From NCBI GenBank assembly GCA_947683625.1, contig CANTUR010000282.1:372001-436000 (forward strand): DNA of 64,000 nucleotides. Direction: 5' to 3'. Below the pieces are notes generated by a model. That model searched no databases and was not told the origin of the DNA. It saw only the letters and a list, made by a program, of their open reading frames with translations. The position numbers and the translations under genes are program-made. Position 1 is the first letter of the stretch; every line of letters begins with the position of its first letter. The stretch comes from Mallotus nudiflorus. Its lineage: Eukaryota; Streptophyta; Magnoliopsida; Malpighiales; Euphorbiaceae. Shown here in pieces: positions 36,701-47,451 of the stretch.

Positions 36701-37360
36701 GATCTATTTGGATTTAAGTGAGCCTATATGGCTAGAGTGATGATATGATTGATTAAGGTTGCGATTAATAGGGTTTTTTTTGATCCTTCATGTATTAAAA
36801 TAAATGTTTTCTGCATTTATTATATTTTTTAAGGCAGAGTTGGCATTTGTATGAAACGCGTGTATATGCATATATATATATATATATAAGAATGCTTGAC
36901 TGGATATGGTTAGATTACATGTATATATAGTATAATAATTCACTCAATGAGGTTTGACCCCCCTCAATTATTTTTTTAGGAGATCCTATATCGTCAGACC
37001 TTAGTAGTAGAATTCTTCGCCAGTGTTCTTCCATCCCGCCTATTTTATGCAAATGTATATTTTGAACTCTGATTTGTATTCTAGAAACTATAGTAGTAGT
37101 GTTATTATATCAGAATAGTATTGTTTTGTTTGATACTTTATACTCTGAGAATTGTATTTGAACACTGTATAAATATATATTTATTTATGAAAAGATATTG
37201 AGTATTCATTTTTACATATTGATTAGAAAAATTTTAATTCTGTCGTACTTTTTATTTATTTATTGCATGATTTTATTTTATAAGGCTTACTACAGGTTCC
37301 AGATTTAAAAGAATTCCCATTCCCTAGCGCCAGTCATGACTCTTAGTTTGGGTTGTGACA
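33395..37360 (+). mobile_element. Solo LTR E (3966 bp), inserted in gypsy-1 aORF1
   Basis: It starts TGTAATGACCC and ends GGGTTGTGACA. The flanking 5-mers are GTCCC (33390-33394) and ATCCC (37361-37365), one transition apart. Landmarks: CT-rich then GC-rich block (33900-34185) ending in donor GTGAGT (34186), acceptor TGTGCAG ending 35534, hairpin inner arms CTGCCGA (35582-35588) and TCGGTAG (35593-35599), island 35729-35790, hairpin CCTAGTG/CATTAGG (36451-36469), paired repeats (36585-36690), arms GAGGTTTGA/TCAGACCTT (36949-37002). It is longer than its sisters, partly from microsatellite growth and added TATATTT-rich sequence (35900-36360). Confidence 0.9.
33625..33728. repeat. (TTA)n microsatellite in solo LTR E
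   Basis: About 34 TTA/ATT units in one nearly pure run, at a position matching the (AAT)n tract of solo LTR A relative to the LTR start. The isoleucine-only ORFs here come from it. Confidence 0.95.
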
Positions 37361-38589
37361 ATCCCAGAGGAGGGTACTTTTACGCAGGCCAGGTTGTTAA
37401 GTCTAGTATCTCGGTGAGCAGGTCCACAATTGGAGTGAGGGTGCTAGGGCTAGGTGTGTATCCAAGTCTTCTCCTAGTAGCATGCTCTGAATGCATGAAT
37501 TGGAGGGTGATGATCTTGCCTAGGCTATCACTGGTCCACCAGCTATGGATCACACCATGCAGATCAAGAGCCAGTATATGGATATTTTTTAGACCTATCT
37601 TTTGCAGACATTACCTTTATCTAATGCCTCCACTTCTCAGGTAAGCATTCAATGCTTATCTAATGTCTTACGATAGTGCTGTTTTAACATAATTCCTCAT
37701 TTCTAGGTTACGCCCGCTAGACCGGCAGTTCATATTAGGCCTCCCATGCATGAGAGAGAGACCTATAGATCTTTTAGGGATCCACACAAAGAGGGGACCT
37801 TGGCTGTAACTGAGTAGATGTGACCTCCCACCATTCCTGTCTCTAAGATCATTGCTAGTAACTTTGCCCATACTCCTAATCTACTTATTTGTTACTAGTT
37901 CCTCTAAGAGAATTATCCCATTAGTTTCTAACTTTGGATGATGAGCTCACACCTGCTTACATCCCAGGGGGTGTTACTCATGTAAGTTTTCTTTTAACAT
38001 GCATCTTAGATTATTCTCATTGCATCTGTTAGTCTTTAACATCCTACTAATGACACGAATTTCCCTAGACCAAGGGCATACATGTATCTCATAATCAAGG
38101 CTCAAAGGCATCATATGATGGCTATCACCCAGCAATAGAGGGTAAAGAACTCTCTTATGTCTACATGTATGCATGCCTGTATGATTTACTAACCTAAAAT
38201 TTACTTCAAACAGGATCATGATAAGGCTAGTCAGGCCAGGATTGCTACTCTCAAGTGGCAGATTACGGTGCTCCAGATTGATGAGAAGAGTAGTGATGAG
38301 GAGACTAGAGGAGGTGGCGAATCTAGAGGTAACCCTGAGGGCACTGAATCTAATGTTTAGACTAGGGATAAGTGAGATAGGCCATAGACATAGTTTATAG
38401 CTTATTGTTTTGGGAATTTTTAGAACTTTGCATTTCATTTCTCTTTTTTGGCTAAATATTTGGATGATTACATTTCTTCTGGTATTTAATTCATTTATTT
38501 GCATTAATATGAACACACTTGAATATGTAGCTTCTTATTCACAGCTAAATTAAGTAATTTTACATCAAATTTGTGTCTATTCCTATGTG

Positions 38590-38690
38590 GAAGTAGTGAT
38601 CACCTCTATGCCACCTACTGAATAGGCGATCGTCTTTTAGCAATGAGGCGCCACCTCTGTGAAGAGGCATCGCCTCAGCAATAGTCTATG
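38590..38690. repeat. Cluster of GAGGC...GCCTC palindromes between aORF1 and aORF2
   Basis: The stretch contains ATAGGCGATCGTCTT, GAGGCGCCACCTC and GAGGCATCGCCTC within 60 bp, matching the palindromes found in both gypsy-1 LTRs. It lies in non-coding sequence. Confidence 0.7.
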
Positions 38691-38946
38691 ACCAACTTAA
38701 CTTTCTAAATTCAATTTAAGAATCCTTTTCTTCTCCTAAAATTCCCCAAAACACATTCTGAATATTTACATATCACCTAAAACTTAAATTATGACTGAAA
38801 TATGCCTCAAACACTTGCAAATTATCCTGAAGAGCTTGGATGGCAACTCTTAAGCAAGATTGAAGCCCTTTTAATTGTCCTCTTTCAAATCCCTTCATGT
38901 AAGGAAAATTAACTTCTCATTTCTTTATATTGTATCTCAATTTTAG

Positions 38947-39932
38947 GACCATATAAACATGTTTTTCAATTTAGCACAGTAGAAATTTTTCCCCTACCCG
39001 AAGAATTTGAAGCTATCCTTGGTTGTAGCTTGGATTCCTCTTGTCAACTTGCAATTCTTGTCCTTGAAGTCCTAGATCCGCATTCTATTTAGTTTTAGAT
39101 AGCTCAGATGCTTAATCTTACACCTTAACTTTTATCACAGCATATCCTCATTTCATAGGTTGAATTGGAGTCATTTCTTAATATCACTATGGGTGTAGAT
39201 AGAGGTGAGGTCTATTGGCCCTGAATGATGACTCTCTGCTTGTATGCTCAATCTTTGCTCGTCTCCACTTATGGCAATTGTGATGCCAAAATCCTCTACA
39301 TCCTAGGCCAAGTGAAAAATGGACTCATCCCTTTCCCCTTATCTTGGCAGAAACCATTATCAGTTTGGATAACCTTTCATCAAACAAGAAATTCTCAGGA
39401 AGTCCAATCTTGCTAAAGGTAATTCCTTTTTTCTCTTTATTACCCTCTATTTTGTTGGCATCTTTTTATTTATTTGCTACTTTCACAAATGTAGCTTTAC
39501 AAGAAATTGGGGCTGCTTGAGCCTCCTCGGAACACTATACATTGTAGGGTCAAATATTACTAAACCAGGAAGCTATACCCTATCCTTGAAGATATCCAAA
39601 GTTGGCTATCAACATTCCTCGATACTCTAATTTTTTGGATATATCCATGGTGGAGATTATAATTCATGACTACCATATCATATACTTATTGTGTTATAAT
39701 AGCTGGCCTTCATTTTGCCACTTTTTATGACCCTACTCGTCTTTGTTGTCAGTATGGTCAAAAATAGCTAATTGTAGGACTAGTTCATGCATTTGAATCA
39801 GGGTCTCTTTCTTAAAATTTTCTGGATAACTTAGTTAGTACTTGGCCATGAAGAAGCATTCAGAGAAACATCAACTACGATAGAGATTTATCTACCAATG
39901 ATCAGTACGAGGTATGGATACAGTTGCAATAG
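38947..39932 (+). pseudogene. Gypsy-1 antisense gene aORF2: DUF7745-like
   Basis: After an acceptor-like CAATTTTAG (38946), the plus-strand frame reads PLPEEFEAILGCSLDSS (about 38990-39040). Then YAQSLLVSTYGNCDAKILYI (39242-39300) and LGQVKNGLIPFPLSWQKPL follow in an open stretch (39225-39416). After an intron-like gap come FWIYPWWRL, IAGLHFATFYDP and STNDQYEVW. The pattern W..PWW, then GL..A.FY.P, then QYG resembles, from memory, the plant domain DUF7745 found in retroelement antisense ORFs. The same landmarks recur in gypsy-2 antisense, which is the main support. Stops break it; function is unknown. Confidence 0.6.
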
Positions 39933-40200
39933 ACAAAAAAAATGAGTTTATCAGAAACAAAAGAATGATAGTGTTGCAAGCATTCAGTATTAGGGGTGCT
40001 CAACAAAAGAAAAGGAAATAAAATTAGCTTATGAATTAAGTCATTATTTCATTTTTTGTTAGATAGAGTTCCCCTTTATAGTAGTTAGATGGTTTATAAT
40101 AGAAATTTAATGCAATGTTTAATAGTAATTTTAGTAATCTTATTTCATTTAACTTAAGCACAAGATGCATATACATTTTACTTCTGACATAGCTCATGTT

Positions 40201-40391
40201 GTTGGTTAGCTTGCCCTTGCAAGTTTTCTAACCAACAATTTTTTTATCCTCTTTCTCCTTTTACATGTCCCTAACTTTTGTTTGGATTGCCTTTTAATAA
40301 GGTTTTCAATCCATTAAGATTTTTTCTTTTTTCTTTTTTTCTTGTCTCTAATTTTTTCCTAGATAGCCTCTTTGTGAGGTTTTCTTTCTAG
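40201..40391 (-). ncRNA. Gypsy-1 hairpin array with AAAA bulge (3 units)
   Basis: Downstream of integrase on the coding (minus) strand are three hairpins of one design: outer stem, AAAA bulge on the 5' side only, inner stem, loop. Unit at 40391-40359: outer CTAGAAAG/CTATCTAG, inner CCTC/GAGG. Unit at 40312-40284: outer GGATTG/CAATCC, inner CCTT/AAGG. Unit at 40233-40204: outer GGTTAG/CTAACC (extends to 9 bp with GTT/AAC), inner CTTGC/GCAAG. The first two are followed by an (A)AAAA(A/G)TTAG.GACA tail. Arms change while pairing is kept. Listed as RNA structure by inference. Confidence 0.6.
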
Positions 40392-40499
40392 CGAGACTTT
40401 TACAAAAAATATTTCTTAAGCTTGTTCAGGTTGATGGCCTCTCTAAATTTATTTTCTTTTAAATCTGATAGGATAGTGACACCCTTAGACAACAGTTTC

Positions 40500-41555
40500 T
40501 TCACCAAATATGACCCCTTCCCAATTTGGCTTGAACTTGCCTTGTGGGTCATTCATGATCGGCTTCATGAGTTTTAGCATTAAATTCCCATCTTTGATCT
40601 TTTCAAGCTTAATCTTCTTATTATAAGCTCGAGCCATCCTTTTTTTATACAACTAGGAATGATACTTTCAGCCTTTTCTTATCCAGCAGTGCCAGCTATG
40701 CCAATTGGCTCTTCACCCATTGATATTTTAGGATTTTGGATTCCAAAAGGACCCTCAGTGATCGAATCTTTACTTCTACTGATAATACTGCCTCACACCC
40801 ATATCCTAAGGAGTATGGAGTGACATCAGTTGATGTCTTTGTAGTATTCTGGAATTATAGATAATCAGCCCAATCTTGATAATTCTCCATCATCTTGGCT
40901 AGGATTCTCTTCATATTTTTATTTGTAGCTTCTACTGCCCCATTTGCTTGTGGCCTATATGGGGATGATCGGTGATGTTCAATCTTGTATTCTTTTAACA
41001 GGGCAATCGTCTCTATTCAAAACTGAATACCATTATTAGTGATGATATGATGGGTTAACCCATATCTAAAAATTATATTCTTCTCGATGAACCTTGCCAT
41101 TTGTTTCAAGCCAACAATAGTATAGGACTTAGCTTCAACCCATTTGAAGAAATAATCAATTGCCACCACAATGTATTGATGACCATCTGATGCTCTCGAT
41201 TTTATCTCTCCTATAATATCAATTCCCTAAATAGTTAAAGGCCATGAAGAGGTCATTCTTTAAAGTTCCATAGAAGGCAGATGATCGACATCTCCATAAG
41301 TCTGACAGTTATGGACTTCTTCATAAACTTGACATAATCTATTTCCATAGTTAGCCAAAAGTAACCCTGACAGGCTATCTTCTTTGCCAAGACTATTCTA
41401 TTTATGTGTGGCCCACAAAATCCTTTGTGCATTGCCTCCATCAATTGCAGAGCTTCATCTTTGTCAGTATATCTCAAATGAACCCATATAGGCATTCTCT
41501 TATATAATATGCCATTATAATTGATAAATTGCTGAGATAGCATTTGTAGAGACAT
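40500..41555 (-). pseudogene. Gypsy-1 integrase
   Basis: The zinc-binding region (41555-41253) has H-x3-CG-x-H then GYFWLTMEIDYVKF; the last Cys pair is degraded. The core follows: GIDIIGEI and VAIDYFFKWVEAK with the first catalytic Asp, ITNNGIQF where the second Asp is Asn, and RPQANGAVEATNK with the catalytic Glu. SLGYGCEAVLSVEV is the conserved YG.EAVLP-like block. Integrase would insert the cDNA; the Asp-to-Asn change plus stops make it inactive. The C-terminal part (to about 40500) is broken. No chromodomain is visible, as expected for Tat. Confidence 0.8.
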
Positions 41556-41639
41556 CCTCTCTTTCTTTTTAACATCCTCTAGAAACTATCCAGTTTTTAA
41601 ATACTTTGCAATTCATAAAACCAAGGCTTCTTAATGGTA

Positions 41640-42150
41640 GTATCAACTAGCATTACCCTAATCTCTTCATAGCAAGGAGTTCAAGATTTAACTAGGATTA
41701 AAGGTTTAATTGTTGTTTGCTTTCACTCTCCCACACACAAGCTAATGTAGCTAAAACATCTGCCATTTGATTCTCTTCTCTTGGTAGGTGGATGAATCTA
41801 CATTGAACAAAGGATAGCGAGATAGTAATAAAATAATCCCAATACAGTCGTTGTCCATCTTCTTTCACTTCCTATTCTTTAGAAGTTTGTCTTACCACTA
41901 ATATAGAATCTCCATAAACAATGATATCCTCAACTCCTATATTGTGCAATGCCTCTAAATTGAAAATGCATTCCTCATACTTAGCTTGGTTATTTATCAC
42001 TTCAAATTTGAGCTTTTTCGCCATAAGGATCATTTCTCACTCCACGTGATCAAGATCATATTGATGCTAGCCCTTCTACCATTAATGGCTCCATCAAAGT
42101 ACATTCTTTAGCTTTGGATCTCTATTACCCTTAAATGTTCATCCAAAAAC
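41640..42150 (-). pseudogene. Gypsy-1 second (archaeal-type) RNase H
   Basis: RMYFDGAINGRRAS (about 42096-42055) matches the first motif with its catalytic Asp. Remnants of the middle motif (LSMRNAFS, where active copies have AEYE) and of the last motif (about 41790-41740, near IKWQMF) follow in shifting frames. A second RNase H of this kind after the normal one is specific to the Tat/Ogre clade. The gypsy-2 counterpart is clearer and supports this call. Confidence 0.6.
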
Positions 42151-42158
42151 TCCAATTT

Positions 42159-43459
42159 TCACTCTTGTTCATCACCTACTGGATTTTGAGCCAGAAAGTC
42201 TGTTACTGCTCTTCTTTTTTCCACTTTCTTTGCTATATAGTCTATGTCAAATTCCGTGAGCAAAACTAGCCATCTTGCCAATTTTCTTGTAAGAGATGGG
42301 GTCTGCTGAAGGTATTTGAGGGGATCGTGTCTACAGATTGTTTGTACTCTGTAAGATTGGAAGTAGTGCCAAAGCTTCTTCATTGCCTAAATCATAGCTA
42401 GACATGTCTTTTCTACAAAACTATAACTTGTTTCATATTGCAGAAGCTTCTTACTTAAGTAGTACATAACATGCTTTGTCTTCCTTTCATTTTCCTGAGC
42501 TAACATTACACCCATTGCATCTTTTTCGATGGCTAGATAAAGGATCAAGGGCTTCCCCGACTTTGGCAGTTGTAGAACTAAAGAATTCATCATATAATTC
42601 TTGATAGCTTTAAAAGCTCATTGACATTTGTCATCCCATTTCACTGGCTGATTTTTTCTTAATAACTTAAAAATTAGTTCACATATTATAGTCAACTATA
42701 AATCTACTAATATATTGTAACCATTCGATAAATCCTCTAACTTCTTTCTCATTCTTTGGCGTGGGCATTTCCCTGATCGCTTTGATTTTATTCATGTCCA
42801 CTTCTATCCCTTTTTAACTGATAATGTGTCCCAACAATTTACCAAATTTCACTCAAAAAACACACTTCTTCAAGTTCAACCTTAGATTGAACTTCTCTGT
42901 TCTTACTAGGAACTTGTCCAGCACCTCAAAATGTCTCTCTCTGGTTGCAAACTTTACCATCATGTCATCGACATACATCGCTATCTCCTTATGAATTATG
43001 TCATGCAACAAAGTGGTGGCCTCCTTTTGTAAGTAGCTCATGCATTCTTAAGCCTAAATGGCATGACTGTGTAATAGTAGATACCTTATTCTATAGTGAA
43101 GGACGTCTTCAGCTTATCAATTATTGCCATCATGATTTGATTGTATCTTGAGAATTCATTCATAAAAGAATACATTATGTTGGAAGCTACACTATCGACC
43201 AACATTTTGATGTGTGGTAGTGGAAAGGCATCCTTTGGGTAAGCTTTATTCAAGTCTCTATAATCCACACACATTTTAACCCTTTCATCCTTCTTCGGTA
43301 CAGGTATAATGTTTGGTAACCACTGAGTGTCACTTCCACAAACTTTGCCTTTAGTTGTTTCTTAACTTCTTTGTTAATTAAAAGAGCCCATTCTAGCCTG
43401 AGCCTTCTTTGTTTCTGCTTAATTGGTGATTTATGAGAATAATTGAGGATACCAAGCAT
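42159..43459 (-). pseudogene. Gypsy-1 reverse transcriptase and RNase H
   Basis: RT motifs on the minus strand: MCVDYRDLNKAYPKDAFPLP (43274-43215), MYSFMNEFSRYNQIMMA, TVMPFRLKNA (near 43050), and the catalytic box MYVDDMMVK with both Asp intact (about 42985-42960). RNLRLNLKKC-type sequence follows. The RNase H part reads LYLAIEKDAMGVMLAQE then YYLSKKLLQYETSYS (42593-42430) and KLARWLVLLTEFDIDYI (about 42270-42220), with ADFLA-like TDFLA near its end. Frameshifts near 43040 and 42850 and several stops separate otherwise well-kept segments. Confidence 0.85.
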
Positions 43460-43766
43460 ATCCTCATAACCCTAAGCAAATACTTTATGTCCTTTTGCTA
43501 ATATCTTTTTCATTTTTTCTCTTTAGTTATGAGTTAAATTTAAAGTAATCAATATATTCTTAGGATTGTCATTTGTGCCTAAATTAAATGATTCAGTTTG
43601 CATGGAATTAATGTCAAATATATGCATGAAATAATCATCACAAATAGAATAATCATTATGGAACACATCACATAAACAATCAAAGTTAGAATTCATAATC
43701 TATGATGGAGTTGAGGGTGTAGGTTTTAAGATCCAGCGCCTCATCTTGATTAATAATATTTTTCAT

Positions 43767-45108
43767 CTATAGAGTAGTAATAGTCTCTTCAGGTCCATTT
43801 TCCATAGTCGGCACAAGCTTTTCTATATGAGTTTCATTAACATTAGCTTTCTCTACCCCATTCACAAATTCAAAGAACATTTCAAAACCCAAAATTACTT
43901 CTCTAGCCATTAGTAAAGGTTCAGGGGTTCCAGTGCACGGATAGCTGGTGCCCTCTCTCATAAAAGTTTGCCATAGATCTTTCTTCTCCGCTGCAGCTTC
44001 CTTTTTTTAGTTGTCAAGTTTTTTCCAAATGTCCAATTCTCCCTTAGAATCATCACCTCCTCTATACCCTACTCCGTACTTCAAAATTGGAACTTTGTGT
44101 TTTAAAAAACTTGATGGACCATTCGGGTCCTTCCCCAATCCCATACCAGGCATGAATTTCATATTTTGCATCATACTTAAGACCTTCTTATCCATCTCAT
44201 CTTTATAGATTACATAGATCTCAAAATCAGGGTTGAAAGGGATTTCTTTAGGGGCAAGTTTCAATACAGCGATAGCAGCTTTAGTTTTTGCCAAAATGGT
44301 AACAACTTTCCCCTTGTACGGGAACTTGATTTTCTGATGGACTATGGATGGTACACCACCTAACAGATGGAACCACAATCTTCCTAACATAATTGTAAAA
44401 GTCACAGGAATTTCAATCATATATAGGTTGACCCAAGTCTCCATAGGCCCGATTTTGACTAATGCTTTAAACGTGCCTTCTACTAGCCTTTTCATATCAT
44501 CATAGGCCTTGATGATTACCTCAGAGGGCTTTAAGTTTATTACACTTGGTCCCAACTTCAACAAATTCTTCAGTGGGCATATATTAATAGTGGAACCATT
44601 ATCTACCCTTACACAACAAGTCAATTTTCCTTTTACCTCAGCCTTATGATGATCTGGTTCTTCTAAGGGCAAATCATTATTAGAGAATACAAGGGCTCCT
44701 CGAGGGGTTTTCCTTTAGCAAGCTTACCATTTATTCAGGAGTATAGCTAGTGGAAATCCTCTTATGATCCAAAGCTAAGACCAGTGCTTCTTGATGATCA
44801 CTTGAATGCATTAATAATTCTGAGACACTAGCAATAACCTCTTCTTTCTTCACTTCTTCCACTCTCTCTTCTGTTTCTAAACCTCTTTCTTTTTCTGATC
44901 CTGGTTTTATAGTCTCAATCTTCTTCCATTTTCCCTCAACTTTCTCAACTAATTGGTTTCCCTTATTCTCCTCATTGTTCCATAAATCAATTGGACTCCC
45001 ATCTCCATCATCAGAACTCCAAATGTTGACTATGTCCATCACAAGTTTTGTGGGTTTTTCATTCTGGTTTAGGTCATTGGGTTCAGATTTTAGTAAGCTG
45101 AGGATCAT
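43767..45108 (-). pseudogene. Gypsy-1 protease with G-patch and flanking linker
   Basis: An acidic, low-complexity linker (45108-44731; KERGLETEERVEEVKKEEVI) leads into a retropepsin-like protease: VRVDNGSTINICPL (from about 44605) holds the active-site Asp, and MLGRLWFHLLGGVPSIVHQK (from about 44388) is the C-terminal motif. The frame 44672-44007 is open for 221 residues. It ends with a G-patch: MPGMGLGKDPNGPSSF (near 44150), matching G-x-GLGK. G-patches bind nucleic acid or helicases and sit after protease in betaretroviruses too. The segment to 43767 is the linker to RT (SYPCTGTPEPL). Confidence 0.8.
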
Positions 45109-45109
45109 T

Positions 45110-46200
45110 CTTCCATTAATCCTATATTGATCATAAAGATGGTCTGGATTGGTGGTAGTACATTATGGTAATTAGGCAGAGGGTTATTTTGAGTGTTTGC
45201 ATTTCAATTATTAGGATTGGTGATTTTATTGCATCAATCAGGTCTTGGATCTCATTTCTCAATCGTGTGCAGTCATTAGTGTGATGACTAATGCTTTAAT
45301 GGAATTTGCAATAAACTTTAGGGTCAGCATTTGGTTTGGTGATCTTTGGGGTAAAGGTTTTAAAAGGTTCTTCTTAATTAGTTTCTCAAGGACCTTTGAC
45401 ATAGGCCTATGAGGTTAGAAAATCGTTGAGGTCATCAGAAAGCACTAGCTTATGCATTATTGCTTGGTTGTCTAATAGCATTTATTTTTACATTACTACT
45501 TCAACTAGCTTCATTCTTACCTCTAGTCCTTCCATCAAAGAATCTCTTTTCTTAGGCTAAATCTAATTCTTTTTGGACTTCAAACCTACATAGCTCTCAA
45601 AATTTCAAATCCCATGGTCTTTTAACTTTTAAGATAGTGTTAGGACATATACTTCTATTACTGTCACTAATTGGTCTGATTCAGTAGGCCTCTACTTTAT
45701 TTGAGCTAACTTCCCTCTCCACTGGGTCAGGTACTCAGTGAAAAACTCATTCAACTTTTGTGTAGTATTATGTAGATCTTTCCAAGACACCTCTAGTTGT
45801 ATATTGAGGTCATATTGCTTCACTAAAGCTACACACAGCTCCTTTTAATCAAACTAAATATGTGAATCTAAAGTATAGTATCAGTGGATTGGTGCACCCT
45901 CCAATGATATAGGGAACTATTTAACTATCTAGGCTGTAGTTAACTCAGTGGCATTCATATAGGTCATAAATTGTTTCAGACATAGATGGGGATCATTAAT
46001 CCCAGAAAATTTCTTTATATCGAGGAATTTGAACATCTGTGGTAGTGGATCATCTTCCTTTTCTAGGCTTAAATCAATTTAGTCCAAAGGAGAAGAAGAT
46101 AATGTCATGGTATTAGCAAACCCACTAAACTGAAAGGGAGTGAACCCAATTGAGGACATAGAACAAACTATATGATGAGCTTGAGCAACCAAAATCTTCC
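45110..46200 (-). pseudogene. Gypsy-1 gag, C-terminal two-thirds
   Basis: Minus-strand reading gives FKFLDIKKFSGINDPHLCLK (near 46040-45980), TTQKLNEFFTEYLTQWRGKL (about 45760-45700) and AQIK.RPTESDQL, the retrotransposon-gag pattern. Farther on is YCKFH...SHHTNDCTRLRNE then IQDLI (about 45310-45220), the C-H-H-C finger usual at the end of Tat-type gag. Stops occur about every 30-40 codons. Confidence 0.75.
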
Positions 46201-47268
46201 ATTATATTTTCCAAAGCAAGATACAAGAAAATATAGAGTACTTTTCATGACTATGCCAAATATTTGCATATTAAAACAATGTGTTTTCAATTATTACCAG
46301 CTCTAATGTCCCTATAATGCCATTTTCTACATTAGCCAAATAGTACATTTTATCAATTATTTATTTTGTCAATCACTATTCATCAACTATATCTTTGTTT
46401 GGAATGTTGCCAGTAAAACTATATAGTTACATGTGTGATTTAATAACTTAAATTAAGAATAAATAATTAAAAATAGAATTACAAATTCTATATACCTTCT
46501 TTATCATCTGAAAACATATTTTTTAACATAATGCTCATGAATTGAAAATTGCATCCGGAGAAGATTAACCAGATGGTTTATAATGCTTCCAATAGTATTC
46601 ATTCTTATGTTGCTTTCTATTTAGTTGTTGAATTCATTTAGGTCAAGTATTAGACTATCAACTAGCTTAAGAATGGCATAAAAAATCTACAAAAACTTAA
46701 CTATATAAAACTCTTCTTTTTCTAATGCATTTTAAGTTCAATAAAATAGCAAACGGCAAATATCATGTGATGAGAAGGAATGTAACCTTGTAAGTAGTTC
46801 TTTTAAACCAACATTCCTTGAAGTTCCATTAGAAATAGCAAGAGGCTTATCATCAACAATTTCTTTATTCCCCTGAATTACATTGCTCAAAATCTTAGGA
46901 TTCTCATCATGTTTAGGAGTTTATGGAGTCTTTTTAAGGCAAGCTTAGCCTTCTGTCTGGATCCCCATATCGCAGTCACATTTATATTTATCCATTTGTC
47001 CTGTCAGGAATTAAAACTCTATGGTTACAGCACTACAATACATGAAGCTCATTCTTTGCCTTTACTATCCAAACAAAAAAAAGATTCATGGTACCTAACA
47101 AGCAGAATAAATATGCTTTTTGTTAACATAAATACTAAAAAGCTTTGATCACAAAGTACCTTCAAATCAACATTTGAGCATAACTGCAAGATAGAACTGA
47201 ACTCAGGATCCACAAGTATTGTGTGCCATTTGCTTGTCCCATGCTTAATCACTATAGCTTTCTCTTAT
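46200..47268 (-). pseudogene. Captured fragment of a TRB/SMH telomere-repeat-binding protein gene
   Basis: Inside gypsy-1 gag, the minus strand reads KHGTSKWHTILVDPEFSSIL then QLCSNVDLK, ending at a GT donor (47159). After a 159-nt intron and CTGACAG acceptor (47001) it continues DKWININVTAIWGSRQKAKL. This is the telobox Myb-like domain of plant TRB (single-Myb-histone) proteins; the WRTIL-like and SNVDLK|DKW motifs and the split between LK and DK fit that family. After a one-base shift the frame goes on as PKHDENPKILSNVIQGNKEI then VDDKPLAISNG. A histone H1/H5 remnant may lie at about 46650-46520. The intron is kept, so the copy came through DNA or an unspliced transcript. Outer limits are estimated from where gag stops and resumes. 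Confidence 0.75.
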
Positions 47269-47451
47269 CAGGATTTCCTTATTATGATCGATTGGATTGT
47301 CTAGTTGTTCATTGGGTGGTAGTGCCAATTAATTTTCTCTAATGAGCTTGGTTATCTCCCCCATCTTTTTCCTCATTATAGATCGGGTTTCAGCGAACAC
47401 CTCTTCTTTCAACTATGCCTTAAATGCCTCAAGGCCAAAGTTTCCTGCCAT
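47269..47451 (-). pseudogene. Gypsy-1 gag, N-terminal part
   Basis: An ATG at 47451 opens MAGNFGLEAFKA, then after a stop LKEEVFAETRSIMRKKMGEI and TKLIREN; it then runs into the captured TRB fragment near 47268. The short N-terminal helix and position after the leader fit the start of gag. Gypsy-2 has a comparable opening at 54627. Confidence 0.55.

Larger units (their letters stand above)
31900..38360 (+). pseudogene. Gypsy-1 antisense gene aORF1: plant mobile domain-like, multi-exon
   Basis: It is on the strand opposite to gag-pol. Exon 1 starts MDDKINPPM (31900) and ends at donor GTAAGT (32050). Exon 2 begins after TTTTACAG (32449) with the plant-mobile-domain-like sequence ALMERWFKTTHTFHLPFEEL then TLDPISFAAITGI, and later SYDWVSYALAYYTRAW. 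Further exons start at 33124 (FGQWRADELSTIQRW) and 33327. Solo LTR E interrupts the last one, which resumes near 37366 and ends at donor GTAAGC (37641) after QIKSQYMDIF. Later exons are about 37707-37981, about 38069-38140 and 38214-38360, the last giving an Asp/Glu/Gly-rich tail (SSDEETRGGGESRG) and stop. Several stops and one frameshift (near 32920) disable it. PMD proteins (MAIL/MAIN) act in plant silencing and expression; a role here is unknown. Confidence 0.7.
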
